Assembly: GCA_039931865.1 (NCBI GenBank)
Contig: JBDTRB010000001.1
Coordinates: 65,153 to 129,152 of the forward strand
Direction of reading: 5' to 3'
Origin: JALYUA01 sp039931865
GTDB taxonomy: Bacteria; Acidobacteriota; Thermoanaerobaculia; UBA5066; Gp7-AA6
Length of the DNA stretch: 64,000 nucleotides
Part shown: positions 35,190 through 44,901 of the stretch, one piece after another
Layout: each line of letters starts with the position of its first letter
Position numbering within the stretch: position 1 is the stretch's first letter
Notes under the pieces: generated by a model
Databases searched by the model: none
What the model saw: only the letters and a program-made list of their open reading frames with translations
What the model was told of the DNA's origin: nothing
Made by a program: the position numbers and the translations under genes

Positions 35190-36095
35190 GTGATCGCCGT
35201 TCAGAACGTTTCCAAGAGCTACGGCCACGCCGGCCGGAAGGCGAAGGCTCTCGATTCGGTGAGCCTCGAGGTCGCTCGCGGCGAGACTCTCGGCTTGATC
35301 GGCCCGAACGGCGCGGGCAAGACGACCCTCCTGTCGTGCCTCCTAGGTCTCCTCCGCCCGGACCAGGGCACGATCCGGATCGACGGCTTCGAGCCGGACG
35401 ATCTCGCGATCCGCGCCCGAAGCGGATACATGCCCGAACGGCTCGGCTTCGACCGGGAGCTTTCCGGTCAGGCCTTTCTCGCGCATCACTGGAGGCTCTC
35501 CGGCGGGGATCCGCGACGCACCGCGCACGAGGTCGCTGCGGCCGCCGAAAAGGTGGGCCTCGAGCCCGGCGCCTTGAAGAGACGGCTGCGCACGTACTCG
35601 CGCGGCATGCTGCAGAGAGTCGGGGTCGCGCAGGCGCTCTTCGGAGATCCGGAGATTCTCTTTTTAGACGAGCCCGCATCGGGGACCGACCCGGTCGGCG
35701 TCGCGATCGTGCGCGACCGCATCCTGGAGGCGAAGGCGCGCGGCGCGACGATCATCTTGAACTCCCACCAGCTCGCGGAAGTCGAGCGCGTGTGCGACCG
35801 CGTCGCCTTTCTTGAACGCGGCCGCCTCGCGGGCACGGAGACGCTCCGAGGCGAGAACGCGGCGCCGCGAGCGGCGATGCTGCGCACGGACCCGGTCCGG
35901 GTGGCAGAGGCCGCCGCGGTCCTCGCTGCGGGCGGATTCGAAGTCCGCGCGGAGCCCGGCGGGACGATCCACGTCGCTTCCGCCCGAGACGAAGACGTGG
36001 CGCGTGCGGTCCGCTCGCTCGCGATCGCCAACTTCCCCGTGTACGAGGCGCGCTCGTCCGCAGACCTCGAGAGCTTCTTCCGGGGCGGGCGATGA
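35190..36095 (+). CDS. ABC transporter ATPase (ABC-2 exporter)
   Basis: 301 residues. Walker A GPNGAGKTT, Q-loop GYMPERL, signature YSRGMLQRVGVAQAL, Walker B ILFLDEPASGTDPVG and H-loop ILNSHQ. Note GTDP in place of the common GLDP after Walker B. C-terminal accessory domain as in CcmA/NatA-type exporters. It pairs with the permease gene overlapping by 4 bp. Cargo unknown. Confidence 0.92.
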   Translation: MIAVQNVSKSYGHAGRKAKALDSVSLEVARGETLGLIGPNGAGKTTLLSCLLGLLRPDQGTIRIDGFEPDDLAIRARSGYMPERLGFDRELSGQAFLAHHWRLSGGDPRRTAHEVAAAAEKVGLEPGALKRRLRTYSRGMLQRVGVAQALFGDPEILFLDEPASGTDPVGVAIVRDRILEAKARGATIILNSHQLAEVERVCDRVAFLERGRLAGTETLRGENAAPRAAMLRTDPVRVAEAAAVLAAGGFEVRAEPGGTIHVASARDEDVARAVRSLAIANFPVYEARSSADLESFFRGGR

Positions 36096-36802
36096 AGGAA
36101 ATGATCCGGCGGTACATGGGTCAGAAGCTCGGATCGGTCGGGGTGTGTCTCTCGCTCCTCCTTCTCGCGATTCTCTCCGCCGTGATGCTGCAAGCGGGGT
36201 CTCCCGGGGGACTGACGGTTTTCGCGGTGTTCGTTCTCGCCACAGGGGTGGTGTCGCGGGACTCTTCGAGCGGCGCTCTCCAGATGATCCTCTCCCGCCC
36301 GATTCTGAGGGTGGAGTACCTGATGGGACGCTACTTCGGGGTGGTTCTCGCGCTGGCGGGATTCCTGGCGTCCACGTTCGTGCTCGCCGTCCTGTTCGAT
36401 CGGGTGGGCCAGGGGCTGGGCTGGAGCGCGAGCTCGGGCTTCGCCGTCGAGAAGGCGCTCGTTCGGTGCGCGGAAGAGCTGCCGAAAGGCGCGCTCTACG
36501 CCGCCGTCATCCTGTTCTTCTCGACGTTTCTGCGGGGCGCCGGAGACGTCCTGGCGTTCGTGATCGGGGCGGTCATGCTGAGCTTCGGCCCGCAGCTCGG
36601 AATGTTTCTCCACAACGCGGGGATCGTCAAGGCCTTCCGCGCGCTGGACGCCAATCTCTCTCCGGCGCCCGAGTGGGACGAGATTTTCCACGGAGCTTTG
36701 CTACGGCCGGACCTCGGCCGGTACGCGCTCGCGCTCGCGGCGTATCTCCTTCTCGCCGCGGTCGTCTTCAATCGCCGGGAGTTCTCGTATGGCGCCGATT
36801 AG
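36092..36802 (+). CDS. ABC-2 type permease
   Basis: 236 residues, six predicted helices (LGSVGVCLSLLLLAILSAVM, GLTVFAVFVLATGVVS, YFGVVLALAGFLASTFVLAV and others). SRDSSSGALQMILSRPILR is the coupling loop typical of ABC-2 permeases. ATGA overlap with the ATPase; the last 14 bp overlap the thioredoxin gene, so all three form one unit. Confidence 0.88.
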   Translation: MKEMIRRYMGQKLGSVGVCLSLLLLAILSAVMLQAGSPGGLTVFAVFVLATGVVSRDSSSGALQMILSRPILRVEYLMGRYFGVVLALAGFLASTFVLAVLFDRVGQGLGWSASSGFAVEKALVRCAEELPKGALYAAVILFFSTFLRGAGDVLAFVIGAVMLSFGPQLGMFLHNAGIVKAFRALDANLSPAPEWDEIFHGALLRPDLGRYALALAAYLLLAAVVFNRREFSYGAD

Positions 36803-37301
36803 CTCTCCCTCGCCGCGTCGAACCGGCCCCCAGACCCGGCTGCCGCTCCTCCTGCTGGCAGTCACCGCCGCGGCCCTCGTTTACCGGCTCGTCACCGGGA
36901 TCGCCGACCGCGGCGCGGGAGAAGGGGGCGAGGGCCTCATCCGCTGGCGTCCGATGACCTCCGCGACAACGGCGGCCTCGGCGGCCGCGATGCCCGTACT
37001 TTACGACTTCACGGCCGCCTGGTGCCCCCCCTGCCGGCGGCTCGACGCGGAGGGATGGAACGACACCACGATTGCCGCGCGCGTCAATTTCGAGTTTGTC
37101 CCGGTGCGGGTCATGGATCGCCAGAGGGAAGACGGCAAGAACACGGCCGCGATCGACGCCCTCCAGCGGAAGTACAAGATCACTTCGTTTCCCACCCTGA
37201 TCGCCGCCGACGGTTCCGGCCGGGAGCTCGCGCGGATGGAGGGCTACTCCGGAAAAGCAGCGCTGGAAGCGTTCTTGAAAGACGCGAAGAAGAGTAAGTA
37301 G
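36789..37301 (+). CDS. Membrane-anchored thioredoxin-fold protein (CPPC)
   Basis: 170 residues. N-terminal membrane helix (RLPLLLLAVTAAALVYRLV), then a periplasmic thioredoxin domain with the active site AAWCPPCRR (C79, C82) and cis-Pro in ITSFPTLIAADG. CPPC and the layout resemble the DsbD gamma domain or TlpA-type reductants. It likely keeps exported thiols or cytochrome cysteines reduced. Co-transcribed with an ABC exporter, which suggests, but does not prove, a cytochrome or redox-protein assembly role. Confidence 0.87.
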   Translation: MAPISSPSPRRTGPQTRLPLLLLAVTAAALVYRLVTGIADRGAGEGGEGLIRWRPMTSATTAASAAAMPVLYDFTAAWCPPCRRLDAEGWNDTTIAARVNFEFVPVRVMDRQREDGKNTAAIDALQRKYKITSFPTLIAADGSGRELARMEGYSGKAALEAFLKDAKKSK

Positions 37302-37313
37302 CCTCGGTGGCGC

Positions 37314-40223
37314 TCAGTTCTCCGTTTTCAACTTGGCGGATGAGGGACGCGGCGACGACTCCGACAGCGCCGGCGCGAGCTCGGCGAGAAACCGACCGGT
37401 GACGCTCTCGGCGACCCGGCGCACGTCCTCGGGCGCGCCTTCGGCAACGATCCGGCCCCCGTCTCGGCCTCCGCCCGGCCCGAGGTCGATCAGCCAGTCC
37501 GACGCCGCAAGAAACTGCAGGTTGTGCTCGACGGCGATCACGGAGTGCCCGAGCGAGATCAGCCGCCGGAGGGTCTTCAGCAGACGGTCGACGTCCTGCG
37601 AGTGCAACCCGGTCGTCGGCTCGTCGAACAGGAAAAGCGTTCCGCGCGAGGTCGCGGGACGAATCTCGAGAAACGACGCGAGCTTCAGCCGCTGCGCTTC
37701 TCCTCCGGACAGGGTCGCGGTGGGCTGGCCCAGCTTCACGTAGCCGAGGCCGACCTCGATCAGCGGCGCGAGCCGCTTTCCGATTCGCGGCTCCTCGGCA
37801 AAAAACTTCCCCGCGTCCGACACGGTCATGTCGAGCACGTCGCCGATGCTTTTCCCCCGATAACGGACCGCGAGCACCCGGCTCTGAAACCGGCGGCCGT
37901 CGCACGCCTCGCAACGCACCGTGACGTCGGCGAGGAACTGCATGTCGATCGTCTGCCAGCCCGTTCCCTTGCACGCTTCGCAGCGGCCGCCCGCGGAGTT
38001 GAACGAGAAATCCCTCGCCGTGATCCCGCGGGTGACCGCGCGCCCGCTTTTCGCAAAAAGCTGGCGAACGTCGTCCCAGGCCTTCATATACGTGACCGGG
38101 TTCGACCGAGCGGAACGGCCGAGCGGCGACTGGTCCACGAACTGGATGTCCACGACCGACTCGGTGCCTTCCACGCGGTCGTGCTCACCGACCTCGCACG
38201 AGACAACGCCCTTCACCCGCCGCGCGTAGGAGTTGTAGAGGATGTCGCGCACGAGCGTCGATTTTCCCGATCCCGAAACGCCCGAGACGGAGACGAGCCG
38301 TCCGAGCGGAAAGCGAACGGTCAGATTTGAAAGGTTGTGCTCCCGCGCTCCGACGACCGTCAAGGCGCCTTCCGCGCGGCGAAATGCCACGATGCGTCCG
38401 CCGCGGCCGCGACCGGGAGTCCCGGCGGCCTCAGGGGCCGCGGGATCGTCCGACCGCGCCAGGCGGCGCGCGAGCTGTGCGCCGGTGGCGGAAGATCGCA
38501 CGCGCGAGAGCGCTCGAGGCGTGCCCTCGAAGAGCAGCCGCCCGCCGAGGGTTCCGGCGCCGGGTCCGAGGTCGATGACGTGGTCCGCGGTCTCGATCAC
38601 CTCGGGGTCGTGCTCCACGAGCACCACCGTGTTGCCGCGATCCGCGAGCCGGCGCAGGATGCCGAGCAGCCTCCGGGTGTCCGCCGCGTGCAGGCCGATC
38701 GTCGGCTCGTCGAGGACGTACATCGTCCCCGTCAGCGAGCCACCCAGCGCCGAGGCGAGCCCGATCCGCTGCGCTTCGCCGCCGGAGAGGGTCCGCGCCG
38801 AGCGCGAGAGTGTCAGGTAGTCCAGACCGACGTCGTTCATGTAACGGACGCGCGCCTTGAGCTCCGCGACGACCGACGAAAGCCTGGCCTCTTCCGCGGG
38901 AGAGAGGTTCAGGCTCTCGAACCAGGCCTGGAGGTCCGACAGCGGCATTTCCGCCAGCTCCGAGATGGTCTTGCCTCGAAAAAGAACGGACAACGCCGCA
39001 GGGCCGAGCCGCGCGCCGCGGCACTGCGGACACAGCGTGTAGGCGCGATAGCGGGCGAGCAGCACCCGGACGTGGATCTTGTAACGCTTGGTCTCGAGCC
39101 ACTCGAAGAAGCCGTGGATCCCGTAGAACTCGCCGCGGCCGCGGTATAGAACCTCCCGCTCATGCGTCGACAGGCGCTCGACGGGCACGTCCGTCCGGAC
39201 GGAATAGAGCCGGCACGCGCGGAAGAGGTCGTCGTAGGTGGATTCGTACGCGGGGGTGTTCCAGGGTGCGATGGGACGGTCGGAGAGCGTCTGGCCCGGA
39301 TCGGGAATCACCTTGTCGAGGTCCACGCCGATCACGCGCCCGAAACCCTGGCAGGCCTGGCAGGCGCCGAGCGGCGAGTTGAACGCAAAGAGGGCGGGCG
39401 TCGGGTCGCGAAAGTCGACGCCGCATTTCGGGCAGTGAAGCCCCCGCCGGAACGTCCGCGCCCGGTCCGCGAAGTGCGCCGAAAGGCACCCGGCGATCGA
39501 GAATCCCGTCTCGACCGCGGCGGCGATCTCCAGCCGCGATTCGGAGCGGACCACGAACCGGCCGACGACGATGCGCAGCTTCCCCTCGGAATCGACGAGT
39601 TTCGCGATGTCGTCGCCGATCTCCACGGTCTCGCCCTCCGGCGAGAGCGCCCGGAAGAAGCCGGCGCGCTTCAATTCCTCGAGTCGCAGCTTCGCCTCTT
39701 TTTCCCGCCGCCGCTTGCCCCCGGTCGCGCGCCCCTCCCAGCCGAGCGGCGCGACCAGGATCACGCGGGCGCCAGCCTCGGACGTCATCAGCTCGTCTAC
39801 CGCGCGCTCCACCCCGCCCGGCACGGCCGCGACCCCGCACCCCTGGCAGAACGTCGTTCCGCCGTGAGCGAACAGCAGGCGCAGCGAATCGTGGATCTCG
39901 GTCTGGGTTCCGACGGTGGAACGCGCGTTGCGGACTCCGTTCTTCTGCTCGAGCGCGATCGCCGGGGGAACGGGCTCGATCGAGTCGACGTCCGGGCGGT
40001 CCAGCCGTTCCAGGAACTGGCGCGCGTACGTCGAGAGGGATTCGGCGTACCGCCGCTGCCCCTCCGCGTAGAGCGTGTCAAACGCGAGCGAGGACTTCCC
40101 CGATCCCGAGACGCCGGTGATGACCGTCAGGCGCCCCGTCGGAATCGAGACCGAAACGTCCTTCAGATTGTGGGTCCGCGCGCCGCGGATCCGGATATAG
40201 GGCGAGGGGGTTGGGATCCGCAT
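37314..40223 (-). CDS. uvrA: Excinuclease ABC subunit A
   Basis: 969 residues, full length. Damage-recognition ATPase of nucleotide excision repair, acting with UvrB. Two ABC modules: Walker A GVSGSGKSSLAF near residue 40 and GVSGSGKSTLVRDI in the second half; signatures RTLSGGEAQRIGLAS and ATLSGGEAQRLKLAS. Zinc-binding cysteines include CQGCG, CPKCG/CQACQGFG and CEACKGTGW/CEACDGRRF. The first zinc pair reads CQGCG and its distal partner is hard to place, so that finger may be altered. No SOS box could be assigned with confidence. Confidence 0.97.
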   Translation of the reverse strand: MRIPTPSPYIRIRGARTHNLKDVSVSIPTGRLTVITGVSGSGKSSLAFDTLYAEGQRRYAESLSTYARQFLERLDRPDVDSIEPVPPAIALEQKNGVRNARSTVGTQTEIHDSLRLLFAHGGTTFCQGCGVAAVPGGVERAVDELMTSEAGARVILVAPLGWEGRATGGKRRREKEAKLRLEELKRAGFFRALSPEGETVEIGDDIAKLVDSEGKLRIVVGRFVVRSESRLEIAAAVETGFSIAGCLSAHFADRARTFRRGLHCPKCGVDFRDPTPALFAFNSPLGACQACQGFGRVIGVDLDKVIPDPGQTLSDRPIAPWNTPAYESTYDDLFRACRLYSVRTDVPVERLSTHEREVLYRGRGEFYGIHGFFEWLETKRYKIHVRVLLARYRAYTLCPQCRGARLGPAALSVLFRGKTISELAEMPLSDLQAWFESLNLSPAEEARLSSVVAELKARVRYMNDVGLDYLTLSRSARTLSGGEAQRIGLASALGGSLTGTMYVLDEPTIGLHAADTRRLLGILRRLADRGNTVVLVEHDPEVIETADHVIDLGPGAGTLGGRLLFEGTPRALSRVRSSATGAQLARRLARSDDPAAPEAAGTPGRGRGGRIVAFRRAEGALTVVGAREHNLSNLTVRFPLGRLVSVSGVSGSGKSTLVRDILYNSYARRVKGVVSCEVGEHDRVEGTESVVDIQFVDQSPLGRSARSNPVTYMKAWDDVRQLFAKSGRAVTRGITARDFSFNSAGGRCEACKGTGWQTIDMQFLADVTVRCEACDGRRFQSRVLAVRYRGKSIGDVLDMTVSDAGKFFAEEPRIGKRLAPLIEVGLGYVKLGQPTATLSGGEAQRLKLASFLEIRPATSRGTLFLFDEPTTGLHSQDVDRLLKTLRRLISLGHSVIAVEHNLQFLAASDWLIDLGPGGGRDGGRIVAEGAPEDVRRVAESVTGRFLAELAPALSESSPRPSSAKLKTEN

Positions 40224-40303
40224 GCGACGGCGACTCCGGGGACGGGAGGATGGGAGTTTCGGGACGTGATTCAGAACTGTTGAGTTTATATCGTGGGACG
40301 TCA

Positions 40304-40324
40304 GGGGTCAGGGGTCAGGGGTCA
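40304..40324 (+). repeat. GGGGTCA heptamer array (3 units)
   Basis: Three perfect GGGGTCA units between uvrA and the penicillin-binding protein gene, followed by dispersed element copy D. Confidence 0.85.
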
Positions 40325-40336
40325 GGCGTTGGAATC

Positions 40337-40388
40337 GGAAGCCGAGCGACCAAGGGGAGCGAGACGGCCGCGGTACTCCACGGTTAAC
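40337..40388 (+). repeat. Dispersed ~50-bp intergenic element, copy D
   Basis: GGAAGCCGAGCGACCAA, GAGCGAGACGGCCGCGGTAC, TCCACGGTTAAC. Very close to copies A and E. The following 115 bp to 40503 hold nothing recognisable. Confidence 0.8.
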
Positions 40389-40503
40389 TCGACTCGAGAC
40401 GGAACCGGAAACCAGGACCTCACGCGAAAACAGTTTCACCCCCGCGCCGATTCCAGCATCGGTTCAGGAAATGACGCGATGGCCCGCTACGGGCGAACAC
40501 CGC

Positions 40504-42846
40504 CTATCCGGGGAGCTCCCCCGTCTCTTGCGCCCGGTACTGATGCACCGGACACTCGGCGGTCGGAGCGGTTCCCGAGATGAAGACCTCGGTCATATGG
40601 CGGGGACAGTTCGGGCCCGCGAGGTAGCCGGTGCCGGGGTCGATGTCCGCGGTGACGATGTCCGAGGGCACCGGAAAATTGTCGGCGAACACCTGCGGGG
40701 AGACGGCGCGCGTGAAATCCGCGAAGAGCGGCACGGCACCCTGAGAGCCCGAGAGGTGCACGGCCCGATTGTCGTCGTATCCAACCCAGACCGCCGCCAA
40801 AAATCGCGGTGAGAAGCCGACGAACCACGCGTCGCGGCCGTCATTGGTGGTTCCCGTCTTACCGGCGAGCACTCCTCGCACGCCGCCCAGCCGGGCCCCG
40901 CCGCCCGTTCCGCGGTCGATTGCGCCGCGGAGCATGGAATCGATCAGGAACACCGCGTCCGCCGGGAGAGCGGGCTTCAAGGCAGTCTCTTTGCGGTCGA
41001 GAACGGACCCGTCCGAATTCATGACGCCGACGATCGCATTCGGCTCGACCCGCACGCCGCTGTTCGCGAAGACGGAATACGCGGAGGCGATCTCCATGGG
41101 AGAGATCTCGAAGGCGCCGAGCGCGATCGAGGGATACGGGCGCAGGTCCGAGCCGATCCCGGCGGCCCGAGCGGTCGCGAGCACCGTCGGAAGCCCGGCC
41201 GCGAGGGCGGCGCGGACGGTCGGAATGTTGATCGAGAGCTCCAGTGCCTGCCGCGCCGACATCGGCCCGCGAAAAGAATTGTCGTAGTTCTTCGGCGTCC
41301 ACTGCTGCTCGGACTGCTGGCGGTCCCAGGCGACGGTGATCGGAGCGTCCTCGAAAATCGTCGCGGGCGTCACCGGCTTCGCAAGATCCCGCCGCGCGAA
41401 GGCGGCGAGGTAAACGAACGGCTTGAAGAGAGAGCCCGGCTGCCGGTGCGCCTGCGTCACCCGGTTGAACTGCGAGCGCCGGTAATCGCGGCCGCCGACC
41501 AGAACCCTCACGCTCCCCGTCTGAGGCTCGAGGACGATCAGCGCGCCCTGGAGCGGCGCCTCTTTCGCCGCCTCGGCGAGCCGCCTGTACTTCTTCTCGA
41601 GCGCGGTGAGCCCCTCCGTGACGGCTCGCTGTCCGGCCTGCTGGAGGTCGACGTCGAGCGTCGTATAGATCTGGAGCCCCTCGGTCTTCAACTTGCCGCC
41701 GTAGCGCTCGGCGAGCTCCGCCTTGACGAAGTCGACGAAGTGGGGAGCCTTGGTCTTCAACGACGCCCGCGAAACGGGGCGCAGCGGCTCGGCCAGGGCG
41801 AGCTTCAACGCGGCATCGTCGATCTTTTTTTCCTCGCGCATGAGGCGCAGGACGAGGTCGCGGCGCTGGACCGCCCGCGCGGGGTTGCGCAGCGGCGAAT
41901 AGACGTTCGGCGCCTTGATGATCGCCGCCAGTGTCGCGGATTCCGCAAGATCGAGGTCCGCGGCCTCCCTCCCGAAATAGTGGCGGGCCGCCTCGCCGAC
42001 GCCCGTGATCGCGATGGCGCCCTCACGTCCGAGATAGATCTCGTTCAAGTACGCCTCGAGAATCTCGTCCTTCGAGTAGCGGGCGTCGAGGATGATCGCG
42101 AGCACCGCCTCGAGCGCCTTGCGCTTGAAGGTCCGCTCCGGCGAGAGGTACAGATTCTTGACCAGCTGCTGCGTCAGCGTGGACCCGCCCTGCTTCGCTC
42201 CGCCTTTCATGTTCGAAAGGAACGCTCCGAAGCTGCGTTTGATCGACACTCCGGCGTGCCGGTAGAAGTCGCGGTCTTCGGTCACGAGGATCGCGTCGGT
42301 CAGGGTCTTCGGAACCTCCGCCAGCCGAACGAGAGTCCGGTCCTCGACGTCCTCCCCGAAAACGGAGCCGAGAAGCTCGGGCTCCACGACGACCGCCGGG
42401 ATCGCGGCACCCTTCGCGTCGCGGACGGAAGCCACCCGGCCGCCGGAAAACTGGACCGTCGCGGCGAACCCCGGGAAGTCGTGCCCGGGGTAACGGAACC
42501 GCCGCGTGAAGAGCTCGACCGAATCGCTCCGCCGCCGATAGTGGCCGGGCCGCGAGGGGACGGCGTCGTCCCGCTGGTAGAGAAGCCGGTCGAGCTTCGC
42601 CGAGAGCTTCTCGGGAGAACCGCCGTCGCCGGTCTGCACGGCGAGCATGTCTGAATAGATCCTCGAAGGGAGGCTCCACCGGCGGCCCTCGAAGCGCGAC
42701 ACCACGATCGAGGTGAAATACGCGACGAAGAGCAGCCCCACGAGCACCGTGGTGCCCAGAGCCGCCAGGATCGGTACCCGGTGGCGGTAAACCCAGAGAT
42801 GGAGCGAGACGCGCTTGGGGCGGGGCGACGTCCAGGTCTTCTTCAT
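40504..42846 (-). CDS. mrcB: Bifunctional penicillin-binding protein (PBP1b-like)
   Basis: 780 residues. Polymerises and cross-links peptidoglycan in the periplasm. N-terminal membrane helix (VPILAALGTTVLVGLLFVAYF), a UB2H-like domain (about 90-160) marking the PBP1b branch, then GT51 with VTEDRDFYRHAGVSIKRS, GGSTLTQQLVKNLYL and RKALEAVLAIILDARYSKDE. The transpeptidase has SLFK (SxxK), SIN (SxN) and AGKTGTTND (KTG). The tail holds two cysteines (PNCPRHMTEV, AECPVH), unusual for an exported enzyme. TATTCT lies 10 nt before the ATG. Confidence 0.95.
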   Translation of the reverse strand: MKKTWTSPRPKRVSLHLWVYRHRVPILAALGTTVLVGLLFVAYFTSIVVSRFEGRRWSLPSRIYSDMLAVQTGDGGSPEKLSAKLDRLLYQRDDAVPSRPGHYRRRSDSVELFTRRFRYPGHDFPGFAATVQFSGGRVASVRDAKGAAIPAVVVEPELLGSVFGEDVEDRTLVRLAEVPKTLTDAILVTEDRDFYRHAGVSIKRSFGAFLSNMKGGAKQGGSTLTQQLVKNLYLSPERTFKRKALEAVLAIILDARYSKDEILEAYLNEIYLGREGAIAITGVGEAARHYFGREAADLDLAESATLAAIIKAPNVYSPLRNPARAVQRRDLVLRLMREEKKIDDAALKLALAEPLRPVSRASLKTKAPHFVDFVKAELAERYGGKLKTEGLQIYTTLDVDLQQAGQRAVTEGLTALEKKYRRLAEAAKEAPLQGALIVLEPQTGSVRVLVGGRDYRRSQFNRVTQAHRQPGSLFKPFVYLAAFARRDLAKPVTPATIFEDAPITVAWDRQQSEQQWTPKNYDNSFRGPMSARQALELSINIPTVRAALAAGLPTVLATARAAGIGSDLRPYPSIALGAFEISPMEIASAYSVFANSGVRVEPNAIVGVMNSDGSVLDRKETALKPALPADAVFLIDSMLRGAIDRGTGGGARLGGVRGVLAGKTGTTNDGRDAWFVGFSPRFLAAVWVGYDDNRAVHLSGSQGAVPLFADFTRAVSPQVFADNFPVPSDIVTADIDPGTGYLAGPNCPRHMTEVFISGTAPTAECPVHQYRAQETGELPG

Positions 42847-42856
42847 TTCCGGTGGA

Positions 42857-42862
42857 AGAATA
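42857..42862 (-). promoter_or_regulatory. -10 box TATTCT, PBP gene
   Basis: TANNNT 10 nt before the ATG at 42846. Confidence 0.35.
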
Positions 42863-42970
42863 CGCCGCCCGCGTCGCTTCCGCTCACTTCCTTCGCTCAG
42901 GCTCCCCCATCAGCCGCGCCGGTTGATATTCGTTGTGATCGAAGAGACCGCGCCACTCCGGTCTGTTTTA

Positions 42971-44380
42971 ATGCGCGACGTGTCGAAGAAGGGGCGAGGG
43001 CGTTCGGGCGGCGTTTCCGGGCAGCGGGCGGCGAAGAGTCCCGCGGGGGCGCGGCCTCGGCCGGCGGCAGCGGCGGTCGTTACGCGGGGCGATCCTCGTG
43101 CTGCCGTCGTGGCCGCTCTCATCGCGGCGGCGTTTGCCGGAGCGGCGCTGGCCTTCGACACTTCCGCGGACGCGGCCTTCGACGCGCCGAAGCGGCTTGT
43201 GAGCCTGTTCGCGGTCGGGGCTGCGGCTTTGGCGGCCTTCGGATTCGGACGCTCGAAGAACCCCCTCTCGGGCGGGCGCCTCGCGGGTTGGACGGACCGG
43301 CGGGTCCCGGCGCTCCTTGCCGCCGCAGCCCTTCTCCTGGCCGTCCTCGCCGCCGCCGCGTCGCCGCGGCGCGCGCTCGCCCTCGATTCGCTGCGCCCGC
43401 TTCTCGTGATGGCGGCGCTCCTGCCGCTCGGGGCGTCCGCAGCGTTCGGCCGGCACCGGCGAATTCTCGCCGCCGCATTCGTGGCCATCTGCGCGGTGGA
43501 CGGGGTCGTCTCGGTGCTGCAGGCCCTGCGCGTCTACCAGCCGTTTCCGCTCGTGACGCGCGGTGATCGGGAGGCGACGGGCGCGTTCGCCGGGAACGTC
43601 GGTTATCTCGCGCTGGGGCTGGCGCTGGCGGCGGTCGCGGCTCTCGGCGCCGCGATGACCGTCCGCAGCCGCGGCGTCCGCATCGCCGCCGGCAGCGGCT
43701 TCCTGCTCTTTGCGGGCGCGCTGCTCGTGAACCGGAACCTCACGTCCTTCTCGGCGCTCGCGGCGGGTGCCGCGGTGCTCCTCTTCGGCTTGTTCGGGCG
43801 GCGCGCGTTCCTCCCGCTGGCGGCCGCGCTGCTCGTCCTGGCCGGCGGGTTCGTCGCGTACCGCCCCATGCGGGACCGCGCCGCCGCGGCGGTGCGATCC
43901 GCCCGCGCCGGTGACTGGGACGTCCTGCTCTCGTACCGGCTCGCACCCTGGAACGCCGCGCTGCGGATGGCTCGCGAGCGGCCGCTTCTCGGATACGGGC
44001 CCGGTACGTTCGGCGCCGAATTCGTGACGCACCGGCTCGACGCGGAGATCGCGAGCCGAAGGCGCTTCGTGAGTCCGCTCGCCACCAGCACGTACGGCGA
44101 GACGCACTGCGACTACCTTCAGCCATTCGCGGAAGCCGGCATTCCCGCCGGTCTCGCGGCCGTCGGGGCGGTCGGCGCCCTGATCGTCATCCTCGTCCGC
44201 AGGGTGCGCGCGTCGCCGGAAGGCGGGCGCGCGGAGGCTCTGGTCCTTCTCGCGATTTTGGCGGCGGGCGCCGTCGCCGCTCTGACCTGGTTTCCGCTGC
44301 AGCGCCCGATCACCGCGATACCGCTCCTGCTCGCAGCCGGGCGTTCCTGGCACCTTCTTGCTCCGGGCGCCGGAAAATGA
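42971..44380 (+). CDS. O-antigen ligase/polymerase-like membrane protein (Wzy_C family)
   Basis: 469 residues with about 10-12 hydrophobic helices. The periplasmic loop WNAALRMARERPLLGYGPGTF is the characteristic Wzy_C segment of WaaL/Wzy-like enzymes, which join undecaprenyl-linked glycan to an acceptor or polymerise it. The first ~40 residues are basic and Ala/Gly/Pro-rich. Followed by a small TPR-like membrane protein through an ATGA overlap. Whether it is ligase or polymerase cannot be told from sequence. Confidence 0.82.
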   Translation: MRDVSKKGRGRSGGVSGQRAAKSPAGARPRPAAAAVVTRGDPRAAVVAALIAAAFAGAALAFDTSADAAFDAPKRLVSLFAVGAAALAAFGFGRSKNPLSGGRLAGWTDRRVPALLAAAALLLAVLAAAASPRRALALDSLRPLLVMAALLPLGASAAFGRHRRILAAAFVAICAVDGVVSVLQALRVYQPFPLVTRGDREATGAFAGNVGYLALGLALAAVAALGAAMTVRSRGVRIAAGSGFLLFAGALLVNRNLTSFSALAAGAAVLLFGLFGRRAFLPLAAALLVLAGGFVAYRPMRDRAAAAVRSARAGDWDVLLSYRLAPWNAALRMARERPLLGYGPGTFGAEFVTHRLDAEIASRRRFVSPLATSTYGETHCDYLQPFAEAGIPAGLAAVGAVGALIVILVRRVRASPEGGRAEALVLLAILAAGAVAALTWFPLQRPITAIPLLLAAGRSWHLLAPGAGK

Positions 44381-44901
44381 GGATCGCGCGTCCCCTCCTG
44401 CTCGCGGCCGTTCTGGCGGTCCTCCTCTGGCGCGAGCCCGCGCGCTACCACGCCGAGCGGGAGATTCGGGCGGCGACCGACGCGCTGCGCTACATCCTCA
44501 CTCACTCGACCGAGCTGCCCGATGCGCCGGGTGCGCTCCAGCGGGTCGCCGAAGCCGCGGCGGCCGTCCGGACCGCCGTCCCGGGCGATTCGCGGCCGCT
44601 GCTTCTCGAGGGCTCCGCGCGCCTCGTGCGGGGTGAACCCGACCGCGCGCGCGAGATCTACGACCGCGCGAACTCGGAAGGAGAGCGGGCCGAAACGGAC
44701 CTGAACCTCGCCCGCGCGCTCGAGCGGCTCGGACGGGAAGAAGATGCCCGGACCGGTTACGTCCGCGCGGCCTGGGTATCGCCCGCGCTCTTGAACGCGA
44801 TGCTGCCCGACGTCGCGGAGCAGACGCGCGCGCGAATCGTCACGCTCGAAGAGGACTTGAGATCGGGCCGGCTGAAAGCGCCGCCGCCGCTACCTCGATG
44901 A
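44377..44901 (+). CDS. Small anchored TPR-like protein
   Basis: 174 residues. Hydrophobic N-terminus (ARPLLLAAVLAVLLW) as anchor or signal, then helical pairs resembling two TPRs (PLLLEGSARLVRGEPDRAREIY, TDLNLARALERLGREEDAR). ATGA overlap with the Wzy_C gene suggests an accessory to it; many such ligases carry a TPR domain in the same chain. The 3' end overlaps the convergent glycosyltransferase gene by 12 bp. Confidence 0.75.
   Translation: MRIARPLLLAAVLAVLLWREPARYHAEREIRAATDALRYILTHSTELPDAPGALQRVAEAAAAVRTAVPGDSRPLLLEGSARLVRGEPDRAREIYDRANSEGERAETDLNLARALERLGREEDARTGYVRAAWVSPALLNAMLPDVAEQTRARIVTLEEDLRSGRLKAPPPLPR

Noticed and set aside
40275..40286. AACT-GTTG-AGTT palindrome upstream of uvrA, considered as a LexA/SOS box.
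   Set aside because: It does not match a known LexA consensus well, and the flanking GAGTTTATATCG resembles sequence next to dispersed element copy A (CAACTTATATCG), so it is more likely part of the repeat family.
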